DNA from: Drechmeria coniospora
Taxonomy: Eukaryota > Ascomycota > Sordariomycetes > Hypocreales > Ophiocordycipitaceae
Direction of reading: 5' to 3'
NCBI RefSeq assembly: GCF_001625195.1
Contig: NC_054391.1
Coordinates: 4,413,157 to 4,477,156 of the forward strand
Length of the DNA stretch: 64,000 nucleotides
The notes under the pieces were generated by a model that saw only the letters and a list, made by a program, of their open reading frames with translations, was not told where the DNA came from and did not search any database. This document shows positions 47,284 to 57,509 of this stretch, piece by piece; position 1 is the first letter of the stretch; every line of letters starts with the position of its first letter. A program made the translations under genes and the position numbers.

Positions 47284-48660
47284 GTTGGCGGTGTATGGCA
47301 CGAGTTGGCCGGCTCGGGGGAAACGGATAGGAAACGCGGCGGAGGTGAGGGATGCTGGATCGGACGAAGCTGGATCGACGAAAGGAGCGAGACTCGTCTT
47401 GTGCTGTCGAGAAAATAGTACCGATGGATGGACGGAGAGGCGGGTGCGGGAGGGAAAGCGGGAGGCAGTCCAGCAATTTCCAGACTGGTGCAAGATTGCA
47501 TCGAAAGCGTTCCGCTGGTTGGCTCACGCCGTCAGCCTGGTTGATCAATACTGTCGCTGACGGAGGGTCTCGACGGCTCGAATCGGCCAATCGGCAGCCG
47601 TAAAATTACGGTCAACCGGCTCTGATTGGCCTCTGGAGCGCCCTAGGCAAACTGTGCCTGGCCGTGGGTCGATCCCCTGGAAAGTGTGGAAAGCCTGCTC
47701 CGTACGCGTTACGCGAATTTGGCGAAAAGAAGCCCCGCGCATCGAATAGATTTGCCCACTGTTCTCCTGGTGGTTCTGAGACGTCTTCGATCGCTCTGCA
47801 AGCCACCAATCAACCCTGCCAACCACTGGTAGAACCGTGAAGGTCCAGGATGCTAGCAAGCATGTGTACATGCAATGTAGGTGTGCAAGCAAGCACTGCA
47901 CTTGCACTCCATACAAGTGCTGCCACCACCAAAACTCATCGGATCATGGGACCCACCAATCAGGATGGATCGGACACCCTTCACTGGAGTAGGTACTTGT
48001 AATCCTATACAGGTATTGCAAGTAATATCTTGCAAATACAACTATTTTCACAGCATGGGTACACACTTCACAAGTACCTACGGAGTATAGTTCGTTATGA
48101 TGTGTGCAGCACCGTACATGTATAGTAATTGTGATTTCAGTACAAGTACGGAGTACTCCTTAATACTTCCACCTACCACTACGTACATACTTTGTTTGTT
48201 GGACATGTATTCCGTACCCTGATTATCACTGTACAGTACAACTAAACTATACTTGTACTTGTACGGTGTACGGTGCTGTGCAGGATCACGTACGACGCAC
48301 GTGATATGACTCGTCCATCCCGACTCCACCAATCGACCGATCAGAATCGCTCCTGGCTCTGGCATCGTGGAACACCAATCCTACACAATGCAGACTCGCA
48401 CCACTTCCATGGCCAAGAGCGGGCACCAAGCGGGCGGCTGCTTCGCCCGAGAGATCGCTCCTCAAGCACGCCGCACCACAAAGTCGTCACGTCATCTTGC
48501 CATGAATCGAGCTAGCTCGTGACCGACCAATGGTCACGATGACGCACATGACGTTGCGTCGGCCTAAGGGAGGTATGATTGCTGTATTCGCGGTACTTCC
48601 TCACCGATGCATGGCGCAAGTGCCGACGCCGAGAGCAGCATTCACCCAACGGCGGGCCCT
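47284..48660. other. Intergenic, upstream of cytochrome b5
   Basis: Promoter of the cytochrome b5 gene on the left and the 3' flank of the capping-protein gene on the right. GTAC words cluster at about 47990-48280. No gene is seen. Confidence 0.5.
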
Positions 48661-49832
48661 CTATCGCTTGGAACTCCCGCCGCCAATGTCTTGCCCCAAC
48701 CGATAGCTCGTCACCTTGTCCCACTCGACCTTTTGCCTCGTGACAGGCAGATGGCGGCGCAGGCCCCTGAAGGTGCCCTCGCTCAGCTTGACGAAGCTTT
48801 TGTTCACCTCGTCCTGGTACTTTCTTTCCATCGCCGAGATCTCCTTGACGATGGCGGCCCCGGTGCCGGAGGAGACCGAAGTGGAGATGGGTTTCTTCGT
48901 AAGCAGCCGCACGTTGCCGTCCTCGTAGTAGTGGACGTCGACTTTGATGGTGCCCTCGAGGCTTCCGGAGGCAGCATCAAACGTGTACAGGGACCTCCAC
49001 CGGCCGTTCCTGGAAGGGGGTCAGCATCTCCGCCGACGTCGAAGAAGGGTGGTGACGGCGGCGGTACCAGAAATTGTTGGGGCTGTATCTGTTGGCCACG
49101 ACGATCATGGCCATCTTTGCGTCCGACTCGATCGGGTACGCGCCGTAGCTGGCGTTGGGATAGTGCTCCTTGACGTAGGGACCGAGGCTTTTCAACGTCG
49201 ATTTACTGACCGGCGTTAGCGCGCAACGCCAGCGATGCGGCCGGGGACACGTGCATCAGCTCTACCTGCGGCCCCTCGATGGAATGGCTTTGTACCGCGC
49301 TCGCCTTCTGTCGGCCCGTTAGCCTCTTGACCTCGAAAGTCTCCATCGTCTCCTTCCGCCGACGTGCCTGTGTTGCGTGATCGACGGCAAAGCTCGAGGA
49401 GGACTCGACGTCGTAGTACCGACCGTCGCCGAGGGAATTGTGCGGGCTGATGAGGACCTGCAAGCGCCGTCAGCCCCCGAGTTCCTCACCAGAATCCATG
49501 TGCACCGGCTCTCCTACAGACTGGCTGCTCCCGGGCAGCTTGACGGTGACGAACTGCTCCTCGTTGTACTTTTCGAAGGCGGGCGCGAGATCGGAGACGA
49601 CGTTCGGCGTCGAGAGTGTCAGCGCTTTGATGTCTTGGGATGCCCCGTCAGCATCGTCCCTTCGGCCAAGGTCCAACAGCCATACCGGCCACGACATCTG
49701 CGAGCTACAGGGAGGTCAGCCCAGGCAGTCGGGAAGCTGCGCCTTGAGGAGGCGGCCTTGCGCAGGAGCATTGCCCACCTCTCCGGGAGGAGCATCCTCG
49801 ACGAATGCGGACAGAGTCTCAATCTCCGACAT
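48661..49832 (-). CDS. cap1: F-actin capping protein subunit alpha
   Basis: Seven minus-strand exons (49832-49779, 49704-49686, 49633-49518, 49457-49368, 49307-49255, 49205-49068, 49009-48661) give 272 aa, the usual CapZ-alpha length. Recognisable blocks are LAPAFEKYNEEQFVTVKLPG, NSLGDGRYYDVESSSSFA, TLKSLGPYVKEHYPNASYG, RYSPNNFWNGRWRSLYTF, VDVHYYEDGNVRLLT and the terminal LPVTRQKVEWDKVTSYRLGQ. With the beta subunit it caps actin filament barbed ends at cortical patches. The second exon is only 19 nt. Two introns (49367-49308 and 49254-49206) appear to start with GC, both as GCACGT; they have CTAAC branch sites and AG acceptors. Splicing them gives ATQKASAVQS and VELIKSTLKSL, the conserved family sequence. 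Confidence 0.9.
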
Positions 49833-52670
49833 GGTGAAGCTCGACAGTCCGGGAATGAGGGAGGATAGGTAGGCGATCAAGGGGTGGCGGAGGATCCGAT
49901 GGTCGACTGGAGCCTATGGCGCGCACATGCGGGATTGATTCTATCCTCGAGGTCGGAGCGGTAGATGGTGTGGAGTGGAGAGGAGAGCCAGGGAGGACGA
50001 GCGAGCGAGTGGATCACCCTTTCCAGCGATGCGGCTATCAGTGGGGCGTCATGAACCACCTTATCCGTTCAACATGTGTCTGCCCAGCAGGTCTGGACAG
50101 CATGGCCTCGATGCCATCAACTCCCTCATCAACACACGATAGCATGTGCATCGGGCCTTATCAAAGCCTCGAGAGTAGCATGGTGATGGTAGAACGCTGA
50201 CTGCCGGACGAATTGATCAGCATACAAGAAGGTGCCGTGTGAACTCGGGACACATGGTACAATCTTCATCATACCAGTTGCGAGTAACTACTTTGTTGGT
50301 CCAAGTAACCCTGTACCGCTGACGATTGTACCGTGCTGAAACCAAAAGGACTAGCACAATGCGAATTATCCGTACCGCTACTCGTTGCGTGCGGATCGTG
50401 AGCATGGTGGCGGCTGTGCGGCTGCTACCTTGCTGATCAGCCAGACCGCCCAGCTACGCACTTGGTGCTGCTCGTACCGCTTTGGCAATCCCTTCACGCT
50501 CAAGAGAATCGGATTGGTGGTTTTTGTCTGCAATTTTCTCCAACTTGCGTTGCTGGAACTGTAAATGAAGCTTTGTTTCGTTTGATGACGTGCCCAGCCG
50601 CGCTGCTCTGTCACGGTTTGCCCCTTGCTACAGACACTCCCCTCTTCGCCACTGCCTACCACTCCCGCTACCTCCCGCTACTGATGCTGTTACCTCTCCC
50701 ATGGCTGCTGATGCTGACGCTCCTGATGCTACCGCTATCATTGTCGTGGTTGTCCCCTCTAATAGCAGGTTTCGTTCCTGCTAACCATTCCAGACATTGA
50801 CATTTCGCAGCTCGAGGGCCATAGCATGGCTTTGTGATTTATTAGAAGAAAGTGATCGTTTTAACTAGGGCTGCATGGTGATTCCCATAATATCTGAAAG
50901 GTGGCCTGCTAATTGTCCATGCATCTAGGAGATTCCTCCAAAATACGGCTGGGAGAAACGTCGCTCACGAGCGGAACGGCCCAGCAGAGACCAACACACG
51001 TCAGCACAGGTCACCCTACGTATTTCACTACTCGCCAGCGCCCTGACCACCACTACAACTCTTGTATTCCATATTGTTCTGACCATCACCACGATCTCAT
51101 CAATGCTCAGTTTCAATCACGACATGCATAGGGAGGGGCTGTGAGGACGCAGGGTAGCAATCGCCTTTATGCTGTCCACCTTCACAGCCCGGCTGCTAGC
51201 CCGGTAACCCCAACGCTTCCTGCTCGACCTATGAGTATTTCCGACGTTGGGGCAATCGATTTCAAGTGTCAAACAGTCCGCTCGAGGTGCCTTAACCGTC
51301 TCTTCGCAAGGACCAATCAAGGCTTGTAGAGATCAACTTGTCAGAACTACAAGTATCGGGATTGTCAAAAGTACTCTACAGCAGAGAGCGTGTTCTGGTA
51401 TTAGCTGGCAGCTTGGGGGCTATGTAGCAGCAAGGAACGTACTAGTAGAACTCGTCGCCGGGCAAGACACAATGGTAAGAACTACCTATCTTACATGGAA
51501 ACCTCATGAAGACCTCACCCGGCGGAGCACAACGGCAGTCACATACATGCAGTAGGACCATGACAGTAGCCTCCAGCAGCTCCACAACGTAAACACTATT
51601 TGTTTCTTGTGAAATATGGTGATCGAGTATGGTAATATCAAGAAGCCGCTTCCTTTTGTGAGTAAAGACCCAACAAGCACAGTACTAGCCCTTTCGTTGG
51701 TTGAAGCTCCGTCCGTGCACGACACTGTACCCATGTGTATGTATAAATACTTGTACGATCAGTTCGTACTTTTACTTGGAATTAATAATACTGCATTAAG
51801 TACAATCAAAATTGCAACTGCCAAATATTTAACCAGCCATCTATGACTAGTTGTAGGTGGTTCATAATTTGCAGAACGACATGTCCAAAGCTCAAAGAAT
51901 TAAACTTTGCAGGTTCTCATAGTTGATTTCATTACAGTACTGTACAACTACGGAATACACCATAGCAGATGGAGAAGGAGGACGGAGGCTGCAGCGCCTC
52001 CACTGTGCTCAAAGCGACAACACATGTAATACATGCACATTACATGTACGGAGTACTCCGTACGAATAGTACTTAGGTGTACGGAATACATCTACTTTTA
52101 GTATTACTGGTACTTGTACATGCACAAGTAAGTACTTGTATGTTGTGCCAGAACGTGTACGGTGTACTGAGTTAATACCGAGTACTGTACAACATGTACT
52201 CCGTACTTGTACAGTAATGCCGTAGTTATACTCCGTACTCCGTCCGCAGAATCCAATTATTAACAATCCATTACGTACAGTAGGTGTACGAGGCCACCTA
52301 AGTACTATTATAACATCATTTTATTCTGTTTCGAGAACGTAATCAATATTATAATAATAATACAGCCAAGTATTGTTTACAAATCATTTGCTACATACTT
52401 ACAGTGCATGGAAATCCATGCACATTGCCTTTGCACCGAGTACGCTTCTTGGGAAACATGCGCACAAGTACGGTGTAGAACTCACTACTTATAATATGTA
52501 CAGAGTACAAGTACTTATAGAACAGAACGATGCCTCTTCCCTACAGTACTTCGGGTTTCTACTTTCAATAATACCGAAAGTACATTCGATACCGCCTACC
52601 GTTTGTAACAACCATCTACTGTACAGTACTAACACTAACACAAACAATACCGAGGTACACTATAGTTATA
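49833..52670. other. Intergenic; entry to A+T-richer island
   Basis: Left part is the capping-protein promoter. From about 51 kb the sequence becomes A+T-richer and gains many GTAC words, including the perfect 18-bp palindrome GTACGGAGTACTCCGTAC at 52046-52063. No gene or clear transposon is recognised. Confidence 0.5.
52046..52063. repeat. 18-bp perfect palindrome, GTAC family
   Basis: GTACGGAGTACTCCGTAC is its own reverse complement. It is built from the TACGGAGTA/TACTCCGTA words found across the window's intergenic DNA. The rotated form is at 54348-54365. Confidence 0.95.
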
Positions 52671-52964
52671 ATGAATCTAGGAAAATGGTTAACTTTTTCC
52701 CCCCTGTCTCTTGCTGTTGCAGCAGGTCCAAAAATAGAAGATGAGTGTAGCAAGGATAACCCGTATCCTATGGCTCAACGACTGTGGTGGCATAAGGGGC
52801 TGTTGGCAATTTTCGCCAGCAATCAGTCGGATGAGTGGTGCAATCGTGCAAAACGATGCAAAGAGAAATACGAATATCACGACTGTCCAAGTTTCTTCCC
52901 CGAAAAGCAAGCATGCATCGGACGCAGATGCTCCAATTTTCCGTGGTATTTATACTTGAATTGA
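52671..52964 (+). CDS. Small cysteine-rich secreted protein, copy B
   Basis: An intronless 97-aa frame. Residues 1-18 look like a modest signal peptide (one Lys, then LTFSPLSLAVAAG). The mature part has Cys at 26, 57, 63, 72, 82 and 87. The core motif is WWHKG, then QSDEWCNRAKRC, then YEYHDCPSFFP. It aligns without gaps to copy A at 55027 over residues 1-82, with 36 identical positions, including the first five cysteines. After Cys82 it diverges, loses one codon before the sixth Cys, and ends in a hydrophobic tail (SNFPWYLYLN) that copy A lacks. No family is recognised. It may be an expressed effector-like protein or a decaying duplicate; no obvious TATA box precedes it, unlike copy A. Confidence 0.6.
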   Translation: MNLGKWLTFSPLSLAVAAGPKIEDECSKDNPYPMAQRLWWHKGLLAIFASNQSDEWCNRAKRCKEKYEYHDCPSFFPEKQACIGRRCSNFPWYLYLN

Positions 52965-54347
52965 CGGCATTCTATGTGGGGATTGCTGACTGCCACGAGC
53001 AGGAACTAGTTCTGTTCTCTTAAAAAGATGGAGTGCACTACAATATAAAAATTTAAACGCAAGAGGATCTCATTATATGTCCGAACGGCATTGGCTCGAT
53101 ATCATCGGCTCATCATAGAAAATGCAGCGGAGGATATTGGTTCAAGGAATGGGGAAGAGACCAAATAGAAAGGGGCTCCAATAGCTAAGATACGTATCGA
53201 GTTGACCTCGGGAGGTCTACTTGTATTGGATTTTAGCATCGTTGGAAGGTGGTCCGACAATGCTGCAAATAAGTGTAACGGACTGGTCCCGGAAGGGCCA
53301 AGGCAGTCCAGAGTGACCACCCTGGTATTCTTACGCGACCGACGATCACGAGGGCAGTACTGTACTTGTTCCTGCGATGCGGCCGCTACTTGTACACTGT
53401 GACAAGCGCTCACTGTTACAAGCGCCTGCCAGTCAGTGCGTCTGGTTATCGCCAGGTTAGAGAGCCTGGATGGCTGCTGCCAACCATTCTAATGTATATA
53501 CTTGACAGTATACTTATAATGTTCATACTGCTTGTTGTTGTTGTAGTTATGTACTCCGTCCATATATAAGCCGCGTATTGGCAAGGAGGGGTTTCTTAAT
53601 GCATCGAAAAATACGCTGTGTTGGGGAGCTGTGGTGGCTGAACGTGACAGAGGAGCAAGACATACATCATGTGCTCTGCACATAAGACCTCACTGTGCAA
53701 GTACTAATCCGAAAGGACGGAGTAGGCTCTTGTACGGAGTACATGTAATTGTTTGTACAAGTAAGTACTTATGTTGTATGTACTTAAGTAGGATGTACGG
53801 AGTACAAGTGGAGGGACGTATTGCATTATTAGTTGTAGTTACTGGTCGTACAAGTATTGTAAAAGCACACAATACCAGTCGTATCCTTTAACTACCCATT
53901 ACGTTCTAGGTCTGCCTACTTGGTTAAATACTTGTACACGTGGAAGCTCTTAGCACCATCACCAAGTATATCCATCAAAACTTCGTAGTACTTCGGTAGG
54001 GGTACGTTTGTACGGAGTGCACTGAATATTTATGAAAATAAAAAAGCTCGTGAAAAGGTATTACTGCATACATGTACTGTACGGAGTACGCTGTGCGGAG
54101 TACTTGTCAAGGGACAAAAACACTGTTCATATTCTTGTACATGTAAGTAGATGTACTGTGCTGTACTTGTACTTGTATTGCGTGCTTAAGTAGGTACTGT
54201 GTGACGAGGCTATAGTACTTATACCAGGCCTCCCATCTACAGTAAGTACAGCACAGTAAGTATTGCCACTTGTACAGGAAATATGGAGCAAGGCTAGGAG
54301 CCGCTGGTGGTGGGGTCATGTAGTATTATTAGCGATTGATATCTACT

Positions 54348-54365
54348 GTACTCCGTACGGAGTAC
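54348..54365. repeat. 18-bp perfect palindrome, rotated GTAC form
   Basis: GTACTCCGTACGGAGTAC equals its reverse complement and uses the same half-words as the palindrome at 52046, in opposite order. Confidence 0.95.
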
Positions 54366-54903
54366 TGTACTTACTTACTAGGTACTAGTAGTACGGAGTA
54401 TTAATACTTAAGTACTTGTGGGGAGCTCCCTCTATTACGAACTCCCTCAGCTACAGTACATTTACCATACTTGTACTTACACCTACTGAAACTACAGTTC
54501 AGGTACTTACTAGTACTGCACAGAACCGCCTCACTCTACGGAGTAGTTGTACAGTAATATGATGTAATTAGTAGTTGATTACCTCCAAAACTACCCATGA
54601 GCTGTACAAGTACGGAGTACAGGTATTAGTATCCGACTCAATCCTTCACACTTCGTACTTACAGAAATGTATGCCGGTACTCCATGCACCATGCAGGATT
54701 TTCTTACGTTCCTCATTCTTGGAGACCTGCTAAAGTACTTGCATGTACTTGACAGTACTTACACATACATGACAGTGCACAAATTCAATGGAAGCAAGTA
54801 ATAGTTGTACATACAAGTTCGGAGTGCGATACGCCGTAATTACACCAATTTGGAAGCAATCCTACGACAACGGAGTACGGACATGCGCAGGACATGCCTT
54901 GAA

Positions 54904-54910
54904 TATAAAA
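54904..54910 (+). promoter_or_regulatory. TATA box candidate for secreted-protein copy A
   Basis: TATAAAA lies 117 nt upstream of the ATG at 55027, a normal distance for a regulated fungal promoter. It is the clearest TATA element noticed next to any gene in the window. Confidence 0.55.
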
Positions 54911-55026
54911 GAGACAATATCACTTCTCTGAAAACCGGGCTATTGCTTCCTACATCGACTTCAGCCAACCTCTTAAGACAGTAATCCACCAACATCGCCG
55001 CAAACTGTCCTAGTACTGGATTTACC

Positions 55027-55311
55027 ATGAAGGCATCACTGTTTTTAAGCCTTTTTTCGGCATCCCTTGCAGTAGCAACAAGTTCAAATGGACAGAATTA
55101 CTGCAAGAACGATGACCTATATCCAACGGTTGAGCGATCGTGGTGGCAAAAAGGGCCCTTGAAGCACGCGGGCGGCCAGCAAACGGATGAATGGTGCGAT
55201 CGCGCGAAAAAATGCAACAAGGAATACGAATATCGCGACTGTCCAGCTTTTTTCCCAAAAAATCCTAGGTGCAATACCTATGCTGAATGCCGGCGCATAA
55301 ACAATGCTTAA
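55027..55311 (+). CDS. Small cysteine-rich secreted protein, copy A
   Basis: An intronless 94-aa frame with a clear signal peptide (MKASLFLSLFSASLAVA, likely cut near residue 17-19). A ~76-aa mature protein with six Cys (26, 57, 63, 72, 82, 88) follows. The core reads YPTVERSWWQKG, then QQTDEWCDRAKKCNKEYEYRD, then CPAFFP. Even cysteine number, small size and secretion are features of apoplastic or host-directed fungal effectors, antimicrobial proteins and carbohydrate-binding small proteins; none of these is demonstrated. I do not recognise the family. A paralogue lies 2.1 kb upstream. The 3' end converges on the dehydrogenase gene. An alternative spliced form is possible: a GTGCAA donor at 55268 and the AAAAAG acceptor ending at 55315 would replace the last residues with a frame containing DCRLCPEQEL. 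Confidence 0.75.
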   Translation: MKASLFLSLFSASLAVATSSNGQNYCKNDDLYPTVERSWWQKGPLKHAGGQQTDEWCDRAKKCNKEYEYRDCPAFFPKNPRCNTYAECRRINNA

Positions 55312-55660
55312 AAAGCGGCAACATACAACTGGACTGCCGCCTGTGCCCAGAGCAAGAGCTGCAGCCCATCCGGAAAACTTGTCGAAAAGTGGGAGCGCAT
55401 TCCGCATGGACAGGCACAAAATGGCGACGATGGACTGCTGCAGGCGTGTCCGAAGCGTGGAGGTTGGATCGTCCGGTGCTTCTGCAGATATTGGTCGTGC
55501 CAGGGAGCAAGCAGTTGTCGGCGGCCATGGCTGCACTGCCCCATGGTTCAAGATGGGCGGGGACGCGAGGGAAAATGTAGATGATATCTTGGGGGCCAAA
55601 TCCATTCAGGGAACGGTCGCTCGCTATATACAACAGACATCGCATCGCCTCTCCAGGGTT
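55312..55660. other. Convergent region, copy A to dehydrogenase
   Basis: About 350 nt between two facing 3' ends. A plus-strand frame stays open here (to 55580) and would be coding only if copy A is spliced as described for that gene. Otherwise it is 3' UTR. Confidence 0.45.
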
Positions 55661-56918
55661 TCAATAGTTCAGGCTCGTCCTGATTTTCTCGTATATCCCT
55701 ATCGAGAGCAGAATCAGCAAGATGACGTCGCCCCAGGCGTCGGCACGACTTACTGGCAACGTCGGGAATGTTGAACTTTTCAAAAACCAGCCCGCTGTGG
55801 ATGCTCCACCCGGCGACGCGACCGACGGGAGCCTCGAGACGGAGAAAGGTGTCGGCATCCTCTTGGATGGCCGCGGCCACCTCGGCGCCGACACCTGCGT
55901 TCACCATGGACTCGTGCACGATGATGACCCGGCCCGTCTTTCGTACGCTCTCGAAAACGGTCTGCTTGTCCCAGGGGTAGACGGTCCGCAGATCGATGAG
56001 CTCGGCCGAGATGCCAAGATCGGCTTCCGCGCGCTGGATGGCAGACATGCAAGTGTAGAGGGGCTGGCCGTAGGAGATGACGGTGATGTCCTTGCCTTCC
56101 TTCAGCACCTCGGCCTTGGACAGCGGCAGCTCGTAGGCGGCTTCCGGAACCTGCTCGACGGCGGCGCGGTAGAGGATCTTGGGCTCGAGGAAGAGGCACG
56201 GGTCGTTGCTCCGGATGGCCGAGAGCAAGAGGCCCTTGGCTTGGATCGGTGATCGGGGGATGACGACCCGGAAGCCGGGCACGTGGGTGAACAAGCTCTC
56301 GGGCGATTGGGAGTGGTAGAGGGCGCCGTGTCCGACGCCGCCGCAGGGCATCCGCACGGTGAGGCCACCGACGTGCGGCCCGCAGCTTCCCTCGCGGTAC
56401 CGGAACTTGGCGCCTTCGTTGACTATCTGATCAAAGGCGGGGAACACGTAGTCGGCAAACTGAATCTCGGCCACGGGCCGCATCCCTTGCGCCGCCATGC
56501 CGATGCCGAAGCCCATGATGCCCTGCTCCGTCAGCGGCGTGTTGAAGACTCTGTCGGCGCCATACGTCTCGGCCAGCTTCATGGTGCACCGGAAGACGCC
56601 ACCGAATGCGACGTCCTCGCCGAAGACGACGACATTTTCGTCCTCGGCCAAGGCGGTGCCCAGGGCGTTGTTGATCGCCTGGAAGAGGTTCATCTTCACC
56701 GTCGGTCCATTGCGAACTTCGGCAGGGATCTCGTTGCTGTTGCCGAGCACCTTGTTGCTGCCGTGGGCGAGCAATGGCGTTGTCGCGTAGTCGGGAGGGA
56801 GGTTGAGCTTCGCGTTGGGGGGATGCGTCGAGTAGCAACGGGCCATGGACCTCTGCGCAGCAGGCCGAGCCGCCGCCGCCGCAGCGCGTCGTAATTGCCG
56901 GACGACGGAACGTTTCAT
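55661..56918 (-). CDS. Branched-chain 2-oxoacid dehydrogenase E1 subunit beta
   Basis: Two minus-strand exons (56918-55754, 55698-55661) encode 400 aa. The N terminus ([20 protein letters not shown]) is an Arg/Ala-rich mitochondrial presequence. The catalytic core shows [11 protein letters not shown] (thiamine-diphosphate contact Glu), [45 protein letters not shown]-type [26 protein letters not shown] and [10 protein letters not shown]. The [20 protein letters not shown] stretch separates it from pyruvate dehydrogenase E1 beta. Its role is decarboxylation of the 2-oxo acids from Leu, Ile and Val in the mitochondrial matrix. The second exon adds only [12 protein letters not shown]. Without splicing, the frame runs into unrelated Arg/Pro-rich sequence, so the 55-nt intron is needed. 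The gene is divergent from the glucanase gene. Confidence 0.93.
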
Positions 56919-57509
56919 GGCTGCCGTACTTTGCGTTGCCGGCGAATGGAAGGAGGGAGTCGAGAGAAGAGAGCGAAGCAAAGGGGACGTCGACCGAACA
57001 GACGGAACGACGAGTCGACGGTCGAGGCTCGAGGGGGAGGAGGTGCCAGCAGCACGGCCATACAGTAGCTGCACTCGGCTTGCAGCGGCCTTTCGACTTT
57101 AGCGGGGCTCGGCTTGCGGTTGTTGAACGGGTTGTAAGTACATAAGTACTCCATATAGTACTCCGTACTCCGTAAGTACTTGCAGTATTAGTTGTACGGA
57201 GTAAGTATACTCCGTCTCAATGCAAGTACCCTGTACTTAAGGCGGACGGAGCAGTCCGCAATACCAATAAGTATATTGTACAAGTTCAGCCATGTGTGGC
57301 AACCGTGGCACAAAATCTGGGGTTGTAGATAAGATAGTTGCCCGACCAACAGCAACCACCAGCTGCGACCCACGCACAAACATGACTGCGTGCACGCCGA
57401 AGTAGGCGCAGTTGCCGGATGACGTGGCGGCCCAAGACATGTATGTTCATTCGCACCCTTCCAGATTCATGCCGCATTCCAGCCGCTCCGTCCCTCGCCG
57501 TGACGCAAC
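56919..57509. other. Shared divergent promoter region
   Basis: 591 nt between the start codons of the dehydrogenase E1 beta and the GH5 glucanase. A cluster of GTAC words, including TACTCCGTACTCCGTA at 57159-57174, lies near its middle. Confidence 0.6.

Larger units (their letters stand above)
52965..55026. other. A+T-richer, GTAC-dense region between the two secreted-protein genes
   Basis: No gene is supported in 2 kb. GTAC words are very dense from about 53700 to 54800. The palindrome GTACTCCGTACGGAGTAC lies at 54348-54365. Just after copy B, GACTGCCACGAGCAGGAACT (52988-53007) resembles sequence after copy A, so the duplication reached beyond the coding frame. Confidence 0.55.

Noticed and set aside
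50462..50800. Hydrophobic 112-codon frame (Leu/Pro-rich)
   Set aside because: The Leu-Pro run comes from CTG/CTC/CCT-type local repetition; no signal-peptide-plus-domain structure and no homologue recognised.
52000..55000. Repeat-induced point mutation of a transposon as the source of the A+T-rich island
   Set aside because: No transposase or reverse-transcriptase remnant and no long A/T-degraded repeat pair was recognised; base counts would be needed to test RIP properly.
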